Positions 59,871 to 64,000 of a stretch of DNA of 64,000 nucleotides are shown piece after piece. Source of the stretch: Excoecaria cochinchinensis (taxonomy: Eukaryota > Streptophyta > Magnoliopsida > Malpighiales > Euphorbiaceae); contig CANTUQ010000004.1 of NCBI GenBank assembly GCA_947683425.1, forward strand, positions 10,764,001 through 10,828,000. Reading direction: 5' to 3'. Every line of letters begins with the position of its first letter. Position 1 is the stretch's first letter. A program made the translations under genes and the position numbers. The notes below the pieces were generated by a model. That model saw only the letters and a program-made list of their open reading frames with translations. It did no database searches and had not been told where the DNA came from.

Positions 59871-62288
59871 TTAAAAATGACACATTTTAAATTTAATGTT
59901 ATACAATCAATTAAATTTCTAAAGAAAATCTAATATAGTGTATTTATTCAAATAAAAGGTTAATTAAATAAAAACATACTACCTAATGCAAAAAATTAAA
60001 TTTGCATCCTAATCTAGAAATAAAATCCATTAAAACTTCAAAATTTGCATCCTGTTCCTGCAAAAAAATAAAACCCTTAATTTATACACACTATGGTTCT
60101 AACGATACTACACGATTACTTGATTGTCTTAAACTACTCTTAAGATTGTTGCGAAATTCGGGTAACTAATTTTTTTTTTTATCCTTTCACTATATCCATC
60201 TGCCCTATAGCTATTTAGTTTTACTATTCATTCAATCAAAATACAAATATGTCACTTAATTCTACCGAAATTTCGGCAAAATTTCCTCTATAATATTGCC
60301 TATCCTCCGGTAAACAATAAAATCTTTACACTTCAAATAATCATATATTCATTCACCCCACTTTAATTCAAACTCCAACAAAAGTTTGTCCATCCTCCAA
60401 TTTAGGTCCAATCTCACACACACCATATATTATAAGTATCATCCACTTTCAATACTCAATTCAATTATAAAAAATACAAAGGTACAATATTAATACATCA
60501 AAACTATCAGCTATAAATAATTTAAGATATTAATATGCATTTGTTAACTTTTCAGCTATATATATATATATATATATATATATAATCAAGTAATCATCCA
60601 GTAACATTGGAACCGTAGTGTGTGCATAGTTTAAGGGTGTTACAAATCATATGCAAAACATTAAAACAAGAATAATATAATAGTAAGACGCAAGAATATC
60701 ACATGTTCCAAAAGCTTGGAACAATAAAACAACAAGACATAATAATCAATGTAAAAAAATTGCAACTATCTTTAAATATTAAACTCAAAAATAAATGCAC
60801 AAATACCACATTAACGCAAATAAAAGAGAAGTTACACTCGTTACCTGAAAATTTATAAACATCGCTATCAATTGAACAGTTTGGAATGAACCTAAATTAA
60901 AGAGTTGTAAAATTAAAAACCACTAAAACATGAAATACCAAGCAAGTCAAAGAGTTTCAAAATCAAATACAAGTAAAGCATACATAACCTTTACTATTTA
61001 AATTTGCCCCTCAGAATAAAATAAGAAAACATAAAAACCAATGTAAAAATCTGCAACTATTTTAAAATATTTTTAACTATTTTCATGTCATAAATAATTA
61101 AATACAAATATGGGCAGAGACACAAACACATCTATAGTATATAAATACAAAAAGCAATTAAACAAGACACTGATAAGAAATACTACACATAATCAAACCC
61201 ACATCAGAATCACTAATATAAATATGGGCTGAGACACAAACACGTGTAGAAATAGGACAAACTGGTTGATTCATCAGTAAAATTCTGATAAACCAAAATC
61301 AAACAAATATACAAAATCAAAAGGAAAACTCATAATCCACAAATAAAAATCAAACAAATCACAGTTCTAAATAGAATCTACAAATTTAAATACCGATGGT
61401 TAAAATACTCGTAGACTTCGATGGCTCCAGTTTAAGAATTCTGGCAAAGATAAGTTTAATGGTAGAATCATCATAGAAAGGGGAAAAGAATCAAACCTGA
61501 AATTGGATGAAATCTGGTGGGCGAAGACCTCATAGAGGCTTAATCGTTGGCCAATTTAACATTCATAACTAACGATTAAATGCCTATTTATCAATCTAAC
61601 TCAGCTATCATACCAAATCTAGCTAAGAACACAGTATGAGAAAATTCCATTACAACTTAATTTATCCAAAAACCACATACAAAATAATTTTGGTAGAAAC
61701 ATACCGTTTAAAATCGAATTCCTACAATTTCCAGCTAAATTCTATCACCAGAGATGCATCTATTCTACTGACCTGAAGCTTAGGACCTTTGGCACCGATT
61801 TCTGTTGGTCATGTGCCCAAATGTCAAGGCCACTGATGGATGTCATTATCTATAATATGGACAAATGAACCCAAAACGGTAGACTTTTATGAAAAGATCT
61901 TAACAATCTTAAAAGCTGATTTGTCAAGGCATTAGCTTTAACTTTAAGCAATACAATAAAGTATATATACCATTCAACTTTAAGCTGATTTGTAAAGGTA
62001 AAATGCTTTAGTTTGATAGAGGCTCTCCTCATTGTTAGAGAACCCATTGTAAAGAAAAACCATGGAGAGGGGAAATGGACATTAATCTTAAAATGCATCT
62101 AATATCAGGAAGAGTTGAATGGTGCATATTGGATTTCAACACAAAAGAAACTGAAAGTTCCTTTCTTTTTCTCGACAAGTTTTAAATAACCAGGTTTTAA
62201 GTTGTCTCTCAGTTAAACACATTACAAGGAACTAACAAACCCTTGGGATCAAATTTTTTGGCATAAAAAACAAAAATGAGATTCATAC
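59871..62288. other. AT-rich sequence, no recognisable gene
   Basis: Probably the interior of the CACTA-type element. It includes a TA microsatellite at about 60558-60584 and no transposase-like reading frame. One exon-like segment on the minus strand (61773-61849) has AG before it and GTCAGT after it, but its product is not recognised. Confidence 0.4.
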
Positions 62289-62867
62289 CTTCCATAACTT
62301 AATTGTTTTATCATTCGTTGAAAGGATAAACAATGACCCATTGGATGTTGCACGCCACTTTACTCTGTTAATCTTCTCCTCAATCTCTAAACTCTTCAAG
62401 TAATTAAACTAATATACAGAAAAAGACAATGCAATCAGGACTAGGAAAAACCAAAACATATATACAGAACGAAACTAAAAGCACGGATTAAGCAGAGATG
62501 GCATGATTTCCAATTGCACGTCAGGTTCATGACTCTGAAATTCAGTCTTGTATTGATATTCAGGATGTCCAGTGAAGGTGAAATCCAACCTCTCCAAGTT
62601 ACTTCGAGAATTAGAACGGTTTGGATTCTAAGAAGCCAATAATTAAGGATAAAAAAGATCATAAACCCAATTTATCTAACATTAGATGCCAAACAACCAA
62701 AACAGCTTCCAACCAAAACACAAGGAATTAAAAAATTAACAGAGTTTTTAGAAACATTTGGAATAAGCTATGAATTGTAATGAGAAATCCTCACAACAAT
62801 CCCATCTTTTCTTTAAAAAATTACAACACGACCCCCTCGATCTCCAACAGCTAGGTAATCGCCACCT
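62289..62867 (-). pseudogene. PP2A B55 regulatory subunit, three-exon fragment
   Basis: B55 is the WD-repeat subunit that directs protein phosphatase 2A to its substrates. On the minus strand, exon A (about 62866-62797) reads GGDYLAVGDRGGRVVIF, then a stop at 62815-62813 where the family has FER (GAA to TAA). Exon B (62627-62520) contains NLERLDFTFTGHPEYQYKTE and FQSHEPD, preceded by TTCTTAG and followed by GTGCAA. Exon C (62408-62289) reads NYLKSLEIEEKINRVKW, then NGSLFILSTNDKTIKLWK, preceded by ATATTAG and followed by GTATGA. These match consecutive parts of the first WD repeats of plant B55. B and C are in frame with each other. The first exon and everything after exon C are absent. Because introns are kept, it was copied from genomic DNA. 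No symbol is given because the source paralogue is unknown. Confidence 0.8.
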
Positions 62868-64000
62868 TGTTTTTTTGGCTGTCTTTAGGAATAGTACCGA
62901 GAGAGAAATCCATCGGAATTTTGAGATTGGAAAAAAAAGTTGGGAAATATGTATAAGAATAGCGAATTTATAGAATAATCGAGGAAGGCAAATTAAAGGG
63001 TTTGGGAACTTCAATTTACCAAATCGAATCAAACGCATTGTGGAGGGTGGAGATGATGGCGGAGGAGAGAAACGTCAATTTGGAGAGCCATAAACGATGT
63101 GCAGGGTGGAGATGATGGCAGAGGAGAGAAAGAAATACGGCATACTGGATCACCGATGGAGGAGGACGGCTGTGGTGATGTCAGTGGTGGAGACGGCATG
63201 GAGATCGGTTAGGACAGCCTCCTCCCCTCCCTGCTTCTTCCCTTATGTGTTCTACGTTTTTTTCTCCTTTTCATCTGCTCTGCTTCTCTTTTTATTTATT
63301 TATTTTTTTAATGATTTATCTATTTAATAAAGACTCTGAAAAAATTTTGAGTCTCTAATACTTTTACCTAAATAAAATTTTCATTGCTTAAATTTTCCGA
63401 TTTAAATAATAGTCATAATTAATATTAATTCAATTTAATCACTTTAGTTAACTATAATTTATGACTTATTTATTTAATTAAAATAGACTATTAACTATCC
63501 TCAAATCAAAAGTTGACATTCGTTAAATTTTTTGTCTACCAAATTATTATTCATAACACCGAAATTTTTAGAACATTACATCACGAATGAAATAGGGAAA
63601 AAAATTGGGTTTCAATAAAAACCACACCCACCTGATGAGGGCAGTGACGGAGGAGAGAATGCAGCGAAAATGGTGGATGACCACTCGACGGAGGCAAAGG
63701 AGATATCAGAGATCATCGGCAACAAATGCAGAGTGAAAAAAAATTGAGATAAAAGGACATTCAAATAGTGAGGGTTCCATACATCATTTAGGGATTTAAC
63801 TGAAGTGACAACCATATAATTAAATGTTGTGTACGATATCGTTTCTAACATCGGTTATGAATAGATAATTGGCAAGTGAAGTATAATTTTTATAATTTAT
63901 ATTAAAATATTTTATTTTAATAAATAATTTATTTTATTTTAAATTTTTATTATATTATTAATTAATTACTTTTCATATATAATTTAGTCATTTTTATTTA
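62868..64000. other. No recognisable gene; short GA-rich repeats
   Basis: Two copies of GGGTGGAGATGATGGC followed by GGAGGAGAGAAA-like sequence lie near 63045 and 63104, and a related GACGGAGGAGAGAATG near 63646. In the orientation of the B55 fragment this would be upstream or leader sequence. The last 150 bases are AT-rich. Confidence 0.35.

Noticed and set aside
60604..60616. CCGTAGTG as the right end of the CACTA element
   Set aside because: Only the last six or so bases match the terminus, and no TAC duplication follows.
60634..60643. GGGTGTTACA as the end of the LTR that starts at 58426
   Set aside because: The flanking bases (AATCA) do not match GGCTC at the left side, and the CACTA-type insertion between them has no right end.
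62289..62867. A working PP2A B55 gene
   Set aside because: Exon A has an in-frame stop, and the start exon and most WD repeats are absent.

Overview
The window is a block of nested transposable elements from a flowering-plant nuclear genome, probably a eudicot. The evidence is plant-type Ty3/gypsy and Ty1/copia polyproteins, initiator-Met tRNA primer sites, a CACTA transposon end, and intron-containing exons of a plant-type PP2A B55 subunit. I found no intact host gene. Element names below (T1, T2, Tekay-2, TR-GAG, Copia-1, Copia-2, S1, S2) are my own labels.

Layout. 1-1113: the end of a forward TAT-like LTR. 1114-20934: T1, a reverse-strand TAT/Ogre-like gypsy element with a broken gag and no visible pol. 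It is interrupted by solo LTR S1 (1344-5992, TSD AGAGA), and its 5' LTR is split by TR-GAG (13834-20621, TSD AAACC), a gag-only element with two 2.67-kb LTRs. 20935-21620: a collapsed chromovirus remnant. 21621-40496: T2, a second reverse-strand TAT-like element. Its 3' LTR is split by Copia-1 (21926-36800, TSD AGATG). Copia-1 carries an inverted solo copia LTR in its leader (25180-26562, TSD AACTT) and solo LTR S2 in its 3' LTR (32133-36577, TSD GCACC). 40497-58069: Tekay-2, a forward Tekay/Del-like gypsy element with gag and pol full of stops. Its 5' LTR is split by Copia-2 (42792-51472, TSD AAGGG). 58070-58425: tandem repeat. 58426-59168: chromovirus-type LTR fragment. From 59169: a CACTA-type transposon end, followed by about 4.8 kb holding three exon pieces of a PP2A B55 regulatory subunit.

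How the parts relate. Nothing here looks fully autonomous: Copia-1 is the best-preserved polyprotein (three small frameshifts), while Copia-2 and Tekay-2 have many stops. TR-GAG and T1 carry gag only and would need enzymes from relatives. By eye, the two TR-GAG LTRs differ at about 25 substitutions plus two single-base indels, and the Copia-1 LTRs differ little, so both insertions are recent. Copia-2 is clearly older.

The most interesting signal is non-coding. (1) Almost every LTR family here has a cluster of short, near-perfect palindromes, each family with its own sequence, mostly built from CACG/CGTG or CGCG half-sites. One exact 13-mer, GCACGACTCGTGC, occurs in both the T1 gypsy LTR and the Copia-1 leader. 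(2) Five distinct chromovirus-type LTR families share a two-hairpin motif (core CTAAGCG-loop-CGCTTAG, then GCAC...GTGCAGGTG) roughly 380-550 bases from the LTR 3' end. These are candidates for an undescribed regulatory or RNA-structural module.
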